Part shown: one piece after another, positions 9,982 through 21,775 of the stretch
Numbering within the stretch: the first letter of the stretch is position 1
Layout of the letters: every line of letters begins with the position of its first letter
Assembly (NCBI GenBank): GCA_951799445.1
Contig: OX637289.1
Coordinates: 4,442,501-4,506,500, forward strand
Length of the DNA: 64,000 bases
Reading direction: 5' to 3'
Origin: Pseudisothecium myosuroides
Taxonomy: Eukaryota > Streptophyta > Bryopsida > Hypnales > Lembophyllaceae
The notes under the pieces: model-generated
The model's input: only the letters and a program-made list of their open reading frames with translations
Told to the model about the DNA's origin: nothing
The model's database searches: none
Position numbers and translations under genes: made by a program

Positions 9982-10931
9982 GGGTGATTGCAAAAACTAC
10001 TTGTACAAAAAATGAAGGGTGATTGCAAAAAATACTTGTACTATGTATGTGATGTATCTTGTAGCATAATTTAGAGGTATTGATCCAATAAATCCAATTT
10101 TTTTTATGGAAGGTAAATACTATCCTTTTGATTATAATTCTTAATTTTTTTAATTTAAAAATCAATTTCTATTTAAAATTATAAATTTGCAAATTTATTA
10201 TTCTTGCAATTTTTATGGTTCTAAGACCTTTGAGTACCCCAAAAGCTAATCTTGAAAGTCATCTTTTGAAATTATATTCTTATTATAGGCATGTCTTTGT
10301 GGGGCAAAAGAAAATTAAAAATAGAATATTTCATATGCTTCTCATAAGTGCAAATACGGTTCTATTACGCTTGCATTTCTAAAAATTAGAAAATTTTCTA
10401 TCATTTTTTGGCTTAAATTTTTTCTCAAAAAGTTCATTAAAATGTCCAATTTTGGTTTTATTTTTTTGAACGTTCTTATAATTTTCTATAATTTAAACAT
10501 TGAATGTTTTGTTTTTTGAAATTTTTTATTGACCTATTTTGTAAAGAAATTTTAAAGAATTTTTTTTTAATCTATTTTTTTGGAAATTTATTATTTTTAG
10601 TGTTGTACTAATTTCCATACTTTATTTTATTTTTAAATATCTTTCCAAAAGCTCATGGTTTTTTCAATCCTACTTCAAATGTCAAATTTTCTTTTAAAGA
10701 AAAAATTCTAATAATTTAAACATTGAAGTATCTAGTTTCTTGAAATTTTTTATTGACCTATTTTGTCAATAACTTTTAGAGAATTTTTTCTTAAATCTAA
10801 TTTTTTGAGAATTTATTATTTATACTCTTGTATTGATTTTTCATATTTTATTTTCTTTTTAAATATTTTTTCAAAAGCCCGTAGTTTTCCCAATCCTACT
10901 CCAAATGCAAGAAAATCAAGTGTTTCTTGCA
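9982..10931. mobile_element. Degenerate GGGTGATTGC-family element with internal duplications
   Basis: Two left ends lie in tandem (GGGTGATTGCAAAAACTACT at 9982 and GGGTGATTGCAAAAAATACT at 10017). A right end CAAGTGTTTCTTGCA closes near 10931. Inside, a 223-bp segment is duplicated in tandem (about 10470-10692 and 10693-10915); both halves carry ATTTAAACATTGAA, TTTTTTATTGACCTATTTTG and CAATCCTACT. No coding capacity. Confidence 0.45.
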
Positions 10932-10934
10932 AAT

Positions 10935-11676
10935 GAATCATTTTGAAGCTCACTTGAGAATTAGGAAAGATCTTCAATCCACGAGAGTTACAACCATAGA
11001 TTTCAAGATTTCTAAAAATATGGAATGCCATCTTCTATATGCTTCCTTATTTGTTTTTCATTCTATACCAAATTCAAATTCAAATTGCATTTTTCTCAGA
11101 AGAATAACAAGAAAGCATGATTGTACACAATCTAATCACATTTAATTGTTATCTTCCAAAATTGAAGTTTAGGTCCCACACTCACAACTTTGAGCCATAA
11201 AATGAAAGTAAAAAACAAATTTGCTCAAGTCATACAAAAAATCTATTGATCGCTTCTTTGTGCAAAGGTAATACCTAAACCTAGACCTAAACATCTAAAT
11301 CAAAGACATCCGCTCAATGTCATTAGATTGAATACAATCATGCCTTATTATTATTCCCAAAAAATACAATATGGATAAGAATTCATGTGCAATTTAGAAT
11401 AAGAAGGTAAGCAGGGGCAAAATAGAAGGTGATATTTCATATTACATGAGATAACTCTATTCCCTTCAAAGTTCACTTGCATAGAGTACCAATAACTAAT
11501 TGTAGGATCACCATAAATTAGGCACAACACATTAAAAGCATTATAATGTTAGATTCAAATAATGACACATTTTCAATGGATTCCTTCCATTGAAAATGAA
11601 AGTAGTGTCCTTCTAGTGGATTCATGTATGTTTATTGCACCGTCCTTAAGACATTCCTAGTCTTTTTGAGGTGTTT
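10935..11676. other. AT-rich intergenic DNA
   Basis: No gene or structured repeat found. Short open frames here are low-complexity and lack splice context. Confidence 0.5.
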
Positions 11677-13388
11677 TTAACCCCTAACACAAGGTGGCTT
11701 CTACAACACGGATTTTTCACTTCCGATCCTTTAGAAATTTAATCGTTTAGGGATTAAAGGAGTTGAAGCACTGCAATAGGAAAGATCTCATCTACATAAT
11801 AACAAGATGTAAGCATAATATAACATGACCATACCGTATATGCTGGCACAAAATAATGTAATTGATAATAAGACATTGACCATATTGTATATGCTCGCAC
11901 AAAGTAATCCATACCTTAAGTTTGGCTGTTTGTTTTGTTTTGTTTTGTTTCTTTGTCACATTGAGATCTCCTGGACCGTGCGTCTCCCGATAGCGGGCTT
12001 GGTATTGTCGGAAAGCCCTCAGCAGAGAAGGGTGCACGGGCTTGGTTTCCTAGCATTTGGACTTGCGATAGAAAAGTTATGTATTTTTGAGTTATTTTGG
12101 GTTCTTAAAAATTAGTAAATTATCCTAAATTATGTATCTTTTGAATTGTGTGTCAATTTCTCACGGTCTTGGTACCATTGGGAAGCTCTTTGCCACGAGG
12201 GATGCATGGGCTTTGTTTCGTGACGTTTGGACCTATGGTGGAAAAGTTATGGATTCTTGAGTTATTTTTTAATTTAAAAATGACTTTTACTTTTGTTTTG
12301 GTTGTGGCAATGGCATAGGGCTTCTTGGTTTCCTTGCGTTTGGAGTTATGTTGCAGAAGTTACTAAATTTTGAAATATTTATGGATCAAAAAATTAGGAA
12401 ATTACTTTTACTTTGATTTTTACTTTGATTTTGGTCACGTTCTTAGTACCATCGGAAAGCTCTCTGCAAAAATTAGGAAATTACTTTTACTTTGATTTTA
12501 CTTTGATTTTGCTCACGTTCTTGGTAATATTGGGAAGCTCTCTGCAAAAATTAGGAAATTACTTTTACTTTGATTTTACTTTGATTATGGTCACATTCTT
12601 GGTACCATCGGAAAGCTCTCCGCAAAAATTAGGAAATTACTTTTACTTTGATTTTACTTTGATTATGGTCACGTTCTTGGTACCATCGGAAAGCTCTCAG
12701 CAAAAATTAGGAAATTACTTTGATTTTGATTTTACTTTGATTTTGGTCACGTTCTTGGTACCATCGGAAAGCTCTCCACAAGGAGGGGTATACGGGCTTG
12801 GTTTTTTTTGACAAAGTTTGGTGAAGTCCAAACTTGTGGATAATTCATTTCATATTTTTTTTGACAAAGTTTGGTGGCATTTGGACCTACAGTGGGAAAT
12901 TTGTTGAATTTTAAATTATTTTCTATTCTCCTAAATTATTAAAATATGCTAAAGTATGTATCTTTTGAGCCATGTGTCAATTTGTTGCATTATTGGTAAC
13001 GTTGGAAAGCCCTTGGCCAAGAAGGGTGTACAGAATTTGTTTCATGGCAATTGGACCTACAATGGGAAAGTTATGAATTTTTGAGGTATTTTTTGTTCTA
13101 AAAATGACTTATACTTTTGGCAACAACACAAGGCTACACTAGTGTAAGTGATAATAAGACATTAACTCTAAAGCACTCCAACATCCATATTCCAACATCC
13201 ATATTTTGGAGGGCTTCAAGGCATTTTGTAGACCAACAAACTTCTCATTCATCCAATACTTGCATCTAGAAAAGACAACCTTCCTTAACAACCACATTCA
13301 TTAGATTTCGGTAAATGATATTTCTGTACAAAGATATAAGCAAAAACGTGCAAAAATTCATAAAAGGATTGAGGCGTTTAGGGGTTAA
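11677..13388. mobile_element. TTAA-flanked piggyBac-like element, 1.7 kb (copy h)
   Basis: Left TTAA-CCCCTAACACAAGG (TTAA 11677-11680); right CGTTTAGGGG-TTAA (TTAA 13385-13388). Only the outer 7-8 bp are clearly inverted. The right 230 bp match a partial copy at 47413-47660 (GCCTCAATCC, TATATCTTTGTACA, GGAGTGCTTTAGAGTTA). The interior holds a 78-bp tandem array and longer diverged repeats around 12000, 12160, 12770 and 12990, each with a GGTAC/GGAAAGC...GGGCTTG...TTTGGAC pattern. No transposase recognised. Confidence 0.5.
12391..12790. repeat. 78-bp tandem repeat, about 5 units
   Basis: The motif AAATTAGGAAATTAC begins at 12391, 12470, 12548, 12626 and 12704, a period of 78-79 bp. Because 78 is divisible by three, one plus frame stays open through the array and encodes a 26-residue repeat (TLIMVTFLVPSESS...KLGNYF). 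I read this as a consequence of the period, not a gene. Confidence 0.85.
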
Positions 13389-13903
13389 TCTTCAGTTCCA
13401 AATTCCTCAAGAAAGCAAGGCTGCCTCACTACGGTATTACGAGTGCTAAATTCGTAACTGAGGAACAATAGTACCAACAAACTGTAGCAGTAAGAATGCA
13501 TAATACAACTCGTAACAGAAAGACATATATGGTTATAATGTCCGCAGTCATCACTCACAAATGACTGCGTCAAAGATTAAATAGGAAAGGTTTGAACGAT
13601 TCTCGAAAGGAGAAATCCAGAAATTCAAGACCCAAGATAAAAGGAGAAAGAACAATTAATTAATTATAATAAACAAATACTAGCTGCAAAAAAAGAAAAG
13701 TATGTTGATCATGGTATTTTCCCTACAGCTTGAACACGGACGCAACGTACTTACAAAAATAAAACAAAACACACCGTAAACCTAACTGGTTATGACTATG
13801 TTAAAATTGATTGCACACAAAGTATGCCCTAGAGCAATCATTAATGTGTTCCACCTCAATAGGATTTCCTCAGATGAAGGTCGACACTTATCAACGAATT
13901 TCC
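13389..13903. other. 3' flank of the E2 gene
   Basis: Non-coding; probably includes the E2 3' UTR in its right part, directly against the end of the TTAA element. No clear polyadenylation signal was assigned. Confidence 0.4.
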
Positions 13904-15734
13904 TTATACTTTATCGTCATGGAACCACCAACGTGTTTCCTTGGGAGATCTACCATTTCGACAATTCCTGACGTAACGATCATCATCGGGTGGTCTAGCC
14001 TGTTGCAACATCAGCAAGAATTGTCTCAATCAAATGTGAAAATCTGAATTGCTTTGAGTGAATGAACTTGAGAATTATGGGAACTAAGAACCATAAAAAG
14101 TAAGCAAGGATGTACACAAATAACTCCAAATTCAACATGCAACATCCAAAATTCAGTAAAATTAAGACTCGCTACTGAGGTTGTGATAATACCTTCACTG
14201 TTGAACTGGACAACATAGAGAGGATGCTGATGCAGATGGAACTCACAGTCATTGCTGGTGACCAAGAGTCATAAAGAATATCTGTAGCAAAGGTCACAAG
14301 GATAAGCACTAATCTCTTTATCATAAAGTACAACAAAATACATCGGCTTCTACTGTACAAATAGAATTTTCACTCAGAATTAATGAACTCTTCGGATTAG
14401 ACCCAAAAGTGAACCCAAAGTGTACAAACGTACAAACCAACTACAGTCAACAGACGCCATGAACTAGAGCAGAGCCATCTGTGAAGCGCTAGTAACAACT
14501 AGTTAACCACCAGAGTACTCTAACTAGGGAGCAGAAACCTCTAAAAGGATGCTAGAAGCCAGAAACAATTTCTCTATGCTCGTAAGGAATATCCTCACTT
14601 GACGATGCATGAAGTGCGAAGCACATATAGAGCAATATACTGAAGTACTCCTCATTTTGTGATGAGGATATTTCTTCAGACTCCAGTTTCAAGAGTTTCA
14701 TTGAAATCTCAGATTGTTAGAGCAAAAGTTCCTGATTAGAAGATAAAGGACACAATTCAGAAGAGCAGAACTTACCGAGGCAAATGTGGCCGTTGCTGTA
14801 GATGTGAGGATGCAACGGAGGTATTTGCATGAATATGACCTGCAAATAGAGGTATGAGAAAAAAGAGCATGCAGAGTGAAAAGATACAGACAATACAAGC
14901 TGGGAAAAAAATTCACATATTACTCAAAAAGGGCATTAATACCTGAGGCGCCTCCATAGGATAGTGTTCCGGAAAATCGACTTGCAAATTAAATTTTTCG
15001 CCTTCGTACAACGTATTCGCAGCTCCATGGACCTCAATTATCCATCTGAAGACACATATTTATGCCAAATTTTAATCGCTGAGAGCGACTGCTTCCACAT
15101 CTATAGAAGTTCAAATAAAGCATTTAAGACGCTCCAAGGAAGGTAACAAAAAGCACCAATAGAGCAAAGAAATCATAGCGTACAATTTTCAACGACAGAA
15201 ATCAAATTTTAGTGAGTTACTATAACCGAATATCAGCTTTTAAATTGGAATTCTTATTATAAGCTTGAGCACCTATAAATTACCGCCAAATCCCGTCAAG
15301 ACCGAGACAAGACAGGATACCCTGACCCTAAACCCTAAACTGCTTCCCACCCATCAATCCCAGCGAATCATATTACCTTTGCAGACTGTCGGTAACTTTA
15401 TGCTTGAATCCACACGGAGCGTTCACTTGCCACTCGGTGAGCTCTTTCTGCAACCGATTTGCAGCAATCCGACTCAGGATCTGCACACACACAATCCATC
15501 AATCCACCACCATAAACACGAAGGAAGGCAACCAAAATTCCGAATTCATTACGAAAGCCACAAAACCCACGTCAATAAACACTCTGACAACCCTGCAGCG
15601 ACATCACAATCCGGAAAAAACAACACGAAACCCTAGCGATAAACTCCTCCCCCCCCCCAAATGAGCAACACAGCGAGAGAGAGTGAATTCCACCCCCGCA
15701 CCTTCTCCTTTTGGCCATATCCCGATGAACTCAT
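13904..15734 (-). CDS. UBC16: Ubiquitin-conjugating enzyme E2, UBE2W / plant UBC15-18 type
   Basis: Six coding exons on the minus strand: 15734-15702, 15480-15377, 15045-14943, 14839-14776, 14281-14193, 13999-13904. All joins keep phase and give 162 residues, the usual length for this family. The product starts MSSSGYGQKEK and carries NRLQKELTEWQVN, the E2 fold segment DFPEHYPMEAPQ, HPHIYSNGHICL with the active-site Cys at about residue 100, then LYDSWSPAMTVSSICISI. It ends in the family's C-terminal RSPKETRWWFHDDKV. E2s of this type pass ubiquitin from E1 to E3 or substrate; animal UBE2W is known for N-terminal ubiquitination. The usual GAPGTLY reads GAANTLY here. Start chosen because exon 1 supplies the family MSSS N terminus. 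Introns are 57-331 nt or a few hundred nt, GT-AG. Intron 1 contains a poly-C tract. Assignment is very strong; which of UBC15-18 it equals is not resolvable. Confidence 0.93.
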
Positions 15735-16875
15735 GATGAATGGAACCTCAGGGTGGTCCGAAACTCCGCAAGCGGCTGAGAGATCGCTGAACAATTCCAC
15801 ACCGAGGCTGAGAGCTCCAAACCAAACAGATTTTCACCAGGAATCGTAAGAAATGAAAGGCGAAGCGACGGAAACTGAAGAGGCTGGTCAATTGGCAGCG
15901 AGGAGGACGTCCATGGCATGTCAAAACACCATCAAACGAGGCATGGAAGCGATCATATTGCGAGAGCGAAGAGTACGATCGAAACCCTAGTCATGTCTTG
16001 TCTGCAGAAATAAATGAGGAAAGGGTCAAGCTCTGCCTTTCTCTTTTGTTTTGTTGGTTTGAGGGGTTGTGATATGTACAGCGTTTGTTCATGTGGCACT
16101 TGGGCTCATCACGGCAGGGCTCCACCAGTGTTGTGAACGGATCTGAAATCTACATTTTTTGAAGATTTGAGATATTCTTGGTTAATCTGTGGATGTTTCA
16201 ATCTTGGAGGGGTCGACATTTGAGATATCTGTCCTTGGTACTGGATTGGGCTATTGGTGCTTCAGCTTTCAGGAAAAGTATACGGAAGAGAATCCGCTTT
16301 CCCTACCTAAACTTGTCCCGCTATTGGACCTGGTACAAATTTAAAAAAAATAATGCTCTTTACACCACCTCTTTGGGAGCCGACCCATTTCCGACCACTT
16401 AAGCAATTTAGCATATCTGCAGGGTGGGTTTCTTCAAGGGAGGAATTTTCCCGTGTGTATAAATAGAGTTTGGAAGGTTCCCATAATTTTTCAGATTTTT
16501 ATTTTTTGGGAAGATTCTATTCAACCTATACTCGTTATATAGACTTCCTTATTTCCGACCAAGGGCTGGTTGCAAATCCACTAAGGATTGGTTGCATTAT
16601 AGAGAGTTTGTAGCTAATCATAATGTGTCACAGCTAGCTGTGTTGGGAACCGTGCCGTAATTAATGATTGGTCGTCTCCTGCTGAGCGGAAAGACAACAG
16701 CCTACATAGCAAAAATAGGTGCCTAGTTGGAAAGGGGTCGGCCCCCTTATTGGATCCTACACTACACTCATTGCACCCCTTTTAACAACTCTAACAAATT
16801 ATCCAACTTTCAATCTAAAATAAACCTCCCAATTGGTGTATAAATCCCAAAAAATGCCACAACAACAATTGTCAT
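15735..16875. other. Upstream region of the E2 gene
   Basis: The first 350 bp are less AT-rich than the rest and presumably hold the 5' UTR and promoter for the minus-strand E2. The remainder shows no supported gene. A short open frame at 15731-15919 (minus) overlaps the leader and does not join in phase to exon 2. Confidence 0.4.
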
Positions 16876-17804
16876 TTAATCCCTAAAGGTTAGAGACTAT
16901 GTTTTCACCAAAACTACTCCAAAATTGCCAATTCTAATACAAGTACCAAATTTTTGAAAAAACGTAACCGTTGGATCTTATAGTACACTAGTTTGAAAAG
17001 TTGATGAAAATATTTTAGAAATTTCCACCGTGTGGATTGCAAGATAATAGTGTTTGAATTGATAAAAATATTTTTTTTGTCCCTGCAAAAATCTAGACAG
17101 TTGTACTTCACAAGGTCATATTTGTATGAAAAAAATGTCCAAAATGGTGGTTATCCTTTAGATTCATTCTTCGAGACAAGTTGGCTACATGCTTGAAAAA
17201 TTTCAAATCATTTGGAATTGTACAACATATAGGAAAAAAATAGTAAGTAGAAAGCGGTAGAAAATGATTCAAAACACTAAATTGTTAAGAATTTAGATAT
17301 GGAATTGAAAAAAGCTAATTCCAATGGTTGTAATGTTGTATTAAACAATCTAAACCAATATTTTTATTTTTTCCCAAAAATATTGAAAATTGAATTAAAT
17401 AAAGGACATCAAAGTTTATTTTAGTGAGTAGAGATTCCATAACTTCCTTCAAACTAAGATTCCTCATAACTTTTGACTCATTGATTGGAATGGACTGATT
17501 CAAAGCTCCCCGCGTATATATAAATCTAAAGAACCAATTTCAAATTTTTATTTTTCTTAAAAGTGATTTTTAAAGAAGTTTTTTTTGGTGCCCGGGCTAT
17601 CCGTCAACCAATGAAAATGACATATCATGGAATAACTTTTTAACCATGTGCTAAAAAGTTATGAAAATTATTGGGCCTTAAAGCTACTCCTTAGGCACAT
17701 CTTGTGTGAAATTTTCAAAGAAAAAAAATAAAAATTCCATACGTAGTGAGCTGCCCAAAATCACTATGTTGTCAAAAAATGGTGTTTGGTCATTTAGGGG
17801 TTAA
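16876..17804. mobile_element. TTAA-flanked piggyBac-like element (copy c)
   Basis: Left TTAA-TCCCTAAAGG (16876-16879), right CATTTAGGGG-TTAA (17801-17804). It is 929 bp and has the same general plan as copy a, including a CCCGGGC island near 17591, but is strongly diverged. No coding capacity. Confidence 0.65.
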
Positions 17805-18026
17805 GGTAGGAGCACACAATGGCGTCAGTGTACCTAATGGTAAAGCATTGATTTCAGAACTTAAATGTAGATAGACTATAGATAGCTTATCATTTAGGTC
17901 AACAAATAAGCTATCTATGGTCTATTGACATTTGAGTTTTGAAATTTTCATCATTTGTAGAACCTGATGCCATTGGATATACTGGTGCCATTGGGTATAC
18001 TAATGCCATTGGATGCTCCTACCTTA
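17802..18026. mobile_element. Foldback MITE, TAAGGTAG family, 225 bp
   Basis: TAAGGTAGGAGCACACAATG at the left mirrors TGCTCCTACCTTA at the right. The middle is also palindromic (GATAGCTTAT / ATAAGCTATC), so nearly the whole element can fold on itself. It abuts the right TTAA of the previous element. Sister copies lie at 18619-18691 and 60612-60757. Confidence 0.6.
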
Positions 18027-18498
18027 TCGCACAATAACCGCACTATTCAACTACCAATCCAATTGCCATGGGAATAAAATTTTGTATCACCACCCAATGA
18101 CCGCACACTGTGAAGTAAAGGGTTGTATGGAATTTTTAACTAGATTTCAGCTTCATCACATTTAAATTGCAATAAAAATTTTAGGAAAAAATCTTTTTGC
18201 ATTCTATTTTTTGAAAGTAAATCTTAACATGACATTTAATAATCACGTTAAATTTCAAAACATGCAAGTCTTATATTTATGTGGAGAAGGATTTGAGTTT
18301 TATTTGTGTGGTGATTGGCAAGTTTAGTATACTCCCCCCTCACTTCTCAAATTAAATTAGTTACTAAGGTAGTTTGTTCTAAAAGTGACCGTGTTCTTAA
18401 TGCGATCCCCATCTAGGAATGACATGTTGCTTGAAATATTTATTACTGTCAATGATGAGTTAGGTAGGTTTAAAAAGTCATTTTAAGAATAAACTATC

Positions 18499-18583
18499 TT
18501 ATCTCCGTTTGAAAATAGTGTATCCATTTTACAAAGCAATTATAGTGAGAATGGATATATTATTTTCAAACGGAGGTAATAGT
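18499..18583. mobile_element. Small Stowaway-like MITE
   Basis: CTCCGTTTGAAAATAGTGTA is mirrored by ATATTATTTTCAAACGGAG, bounded by TA on each side. Plant Stowaway elements begin CTCCCTCCGT with TA duplication, and this resembles a shortened version of about 80 bp. Confidence 0.5.
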
Positions 18584-18618
18584 ATAGAGTCTTGCTTCTT
18601 CCAAAAGTGGTATGTAGT

Positions 18619-18691
18619 CTAAGGTAGTCTGTTCTTAAAGCAATAGGAGACGCATTTAGAGCATGGGCGCTTTAAGAGCATACTACCTTAG
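18619..18691. mobile_element. 73-bp hairpin of the TAAGGTAG family
   Basis: CTAAGGTAGTCTGTTCTTAA at the left is mirrored by TTAAGAGCATACTACCTTAG at the right. A third related end lies at about 18363 (CTAAGGTAGTTTGTTCT), so a larger composite palindrome spans 18361-18691 with the Stowaway-like insert inside it. Confidence 0.55.
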
Positions 18692-19830
18692 GTGTCACCA
18701 CATCCTAACAAACAAACTCTTCATGTGCACCAACTACTTAGAATGGTTGGAGTTATTTCTTTCACTTATATCCGATTAATAAAAAATATTTATAAAAATA
18801 GATGCTAGAATTTTTGAGATATTATTTTCTTAAATAAAAATTGTATGGAAAAAATATTTTTTTCTGTTTTTAGACATTTGTCAAACCACATTTGCCAACT
18901 TAAATAAATTATTCAGCAGAGAATATTGATTGGGATGGGTAGTTCTAAAAATTTGGACTAAAATGTTATATTAGCATAGATAGTGGGTGTGATTTGAGGT
19001 GTGATTCAAAAAGATATGCTCCTAAGTATATTTATTGTATATTTGTCATGTGTGGAGTATATTTATAATTGTGATTTAAAGATGTTGAAGGTAGCATCTC
19101 CTAGGATTATTAGAGAATGTTAAGGTGGTAATAGAGTTATTTATCTCTACCCTATCATTTATGTTTGGACTTTGAATAGTAACCTAAGCCACTAAGAGCC
19201 ACCACAAGTTTTTAAGAGCAGACAATGAAAGTTGAAGAATTTAAATTTGTATATAATAAATTTATTTATTAAAATTTTAAAATAAAAAAATTATTATTAT
19301 CAATTTTTTTCTAAAGTGATTTATTTCAATTTAAAATTTTAGTTGTGAATTTATTACAATTCAAACATTTATAATTATTATAAATTAAAAATAAATAAAA
19401 TATAAAAGATTAAAATTTAACATCTTGCAAAAAACCAATTTAAAAAAATTTAATTAATAACATTAGCTCCAAATTGATTTTTATTCACTTATTATTTTTC
19501 CTGCTCGATCAAATTATTATTAATTTTAATTTTAATTTTAATTTGGTCAAATTGAAGCCACACGAACCTATCTAAAATCTTAAGACTCCTTCAAAAGACT
19601 TTGTAACCTTAGGGGTTAGAAAAACTAAATGCCCTTGGAAGTGATGTTTGATAAACTTGCTACAAATTGATTAAATAGATTAGGGCTAAAAAGACATAAA
19701 CATTGATAAATCCAATGACAAAATGAAATGTTGAAGAATGGAGTTCAATTCCTATATTTTCTTTTGCATCTTTTAGAATTGATTTTTGAAGTTAGAAGTA
19801 AAAAATAAGAAAACTTCAAATTTTTTTAAG
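18692..19830. other. AT-rich intergenic DNA
   Basis: Very AT-rich, with simple A/T runs around 19250-19550. No gene or clear repeat found. Confidence 0.5.
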
Positions 19831-20732
19831 TTAAACCCAAAATGCCCAAGGCTTTTTCCGAGCTTCTTGAACTTTGCTCTATATTGAAGAAAAAGTCAAC
19901 ATTTTGATAAATTTTATTAATTTTTTTTTAATTGTAACTGTACAAATTCAACCTAGACATGTTAGAGATCATATGGGAAAAGAAAATACAATAATACCAC
20001 TTATTCCTTGAAAGGCCCTTAGGGTCCCTCTATACGACCCATATTTCAATAGGCATATAACTCTTCAATTGTGGTTTAATATATGAATTGTGATACATTG
20101 TTATTTACATATTATCATGCTCATTAATTTACTTTGTGCTCAAAAATATTTGGTCAATGTTTTTCCTATCAGATACCACCAAATTCATAATATATTATAG
20201 GGTATGAATATATTATACAATTGCAAAGGGCTATTAGGCCCTTCAAGGAATATGGATTGAAAGAGTATAATGCTTGATTACAAGGGTGTTAAAATTGTGA
20301 TAGTGCTTTGAAGTCTTTTCATTTTCTTTTCATGTGCTAAATCTAAAAATTGTTCACCAAAAAAATATGAGGTTAAAGGGCACAACATGCATAATGCCAA
20401 ATAATTCACGACTTCTCAAAATCTACTCTTCAATTTTTAAATGAATTTCTATTGTGATTTTTTTTCCAAGATCTTACAAGTGTAATTGAGGCTCATTTTC
20501 AAGAACCCTCAACACTAGAAATCAAAATTTGCAATGGATACCCTTGCACAAAATCTAGAATAGAAAAATCATAATCATTCATTTTCAAAATTAGATTTTT
20601 GATGCTAAAACTAGACTTCAAAAAGAATTTTTCAAAAATTCAAACTTCTAAAATAATAACTTGGTTAGGTTTTATTTAACTTCAAAGTATTGTCAACACC
20701 AAAATTTGGTGTCTTGGGCATTTAGGAGTTAA
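19831..20732. mobile_element. TTAA-flanked piggyBac-like element (copy e)
   Basis: Left TTAA-ACCCAAAATGCCCAAGGC (19831-19834), right CTTGGGCATTTAGGAG-TTAA (20729-20732). The 658-bp element at 54952-55609 is the same subfamily in the same orientation. The 244-bp length difference is explained by a nested MITE at 20004-20250. No coding capacity. Confidence 0.65.
20004..20250. mobile_element. TA-flanked MITE nested in copy e
   Basis: TTCCTTGAAAGGCCC at the left and GGCCCTTCAAGGAA at the right form the TIRs, with TA at 20002-20003 and 20251-20252. The sister element at 55119-55128 lacks the insert and shows the empty site with one TA. This defines the insertion exactly and supports a Tc1/mariner-type (Stowaway-like) origin. 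Confidence 0.75.
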
Positions 20733-21089
20733 ACAAAACTCAACAAGTGTTTATATACCTAAAACAATGCTCAATGCAACATTCAATCAAATGTAGAGAT
20801 ACTTATTTTTCAAAATTCAGGACATTGTCACCCAAACATTAAACTCTTCATAGATCATATTGATTTTTGTTACTTAAGGGTGTGGGTTTTAACATGAAAG
20901 CCATGTGTGTATGGATGTTTCCTACATACATATGTAATCAAATGAAAAAAGTCATTACCAATGTTTTCCAATCAATTTCCATGTAAAACCACAAATATTA
21001 AATGAACCAATTCACCAAAAATGGAGTTTTGATTTTTTGAAATTGAAATATTGGTATGCTTGATTGTGAATGCGTGAGAATCGGATGTT

Positions 21090-21770
21090 AATTAAAATTT
21101 TTGCACTACAGCGTTTTGAGCTTTAAATCTTTATAGTGGAGAATTGAGTTGAGAGTCTAGGAAAGAAAAAGAAACTCAAAAAAACTTAATTTTCATCCTT
21201 AAAAAAATTGTTAAGTAGAAGTAGGTACGAGATAGAAGGAAAATCTAAAATATTAATATCTCTTAGATGGAATTAAAATGCACTAATTCCAATGGTGAGA
21301 TTGTTCTAGCAAGTAAACTAAACCATTCAAAAAAAAAAAATTTGAAAAATTTGAAAAATTTCATTCAGAAATGAGTCCTACAAGTTATTTTTTTCAAGAA
21401 GATGCTCAAACTGCCCGAAAAACAAGAATGTCCATAACTTTCTCATAACATATCCAAATGAAATGAATCAAAGCTTTCCAGATAGACAAAAATATAATCT
21501 ATGAGAAAAAAAATATTAAAAAAAAAATTCAAATTTTTGTCCCTTTTTTTTTTTGCTGCCCGGGCTGCCCCCCATCCCCTGTTTTGAGCTTATTTGGTCA
21601 TAACTTTTTTTCCTGGGCACCGATTGAGAAAAAAATTATATTACCACAAAGCTTATCAGTTTTTCTATCTTAAAAAAAAATTCAAAAAATCAGAACACAA
21701 TTTCAACCCGTAGGTACCTGCCCGAAAACGCATTTGTCTCCCGAAGGGACAACGGGCTTTTAGGGGTTAA
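21090..21770. mobile_element. Truncated TTAA-type element (copy d)
   Basis: From about 21090 the sequence follows copies a and b (TTTTTGCACTACAG, AAACTAAACCATT, CTGCCCGGGCTGCCCCCC). It ends TTTTAGGGG-TTAA (21767-21770). About 250 bp of the left end, including its TIR, is missing. Confidence 0.65.
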
Positions 21771-21775
21771 AGTAA

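Noticed and set aside
12413..12811. 132-codon plus-strand frame with regular repeats
   Set aside because: It is the product of a 78-bp tandem repeat whose period is divisible by three; no splice or start context and no recognisable protein.
15731..15919. Minus-strand frame MPWTSSS... as the E2 N terminus
   Set aside because: Its usable donor is in the wrong phase for exon 2, whereas the 11-codon exon at 15702-15734 fits phase, length and the family MSSS start.
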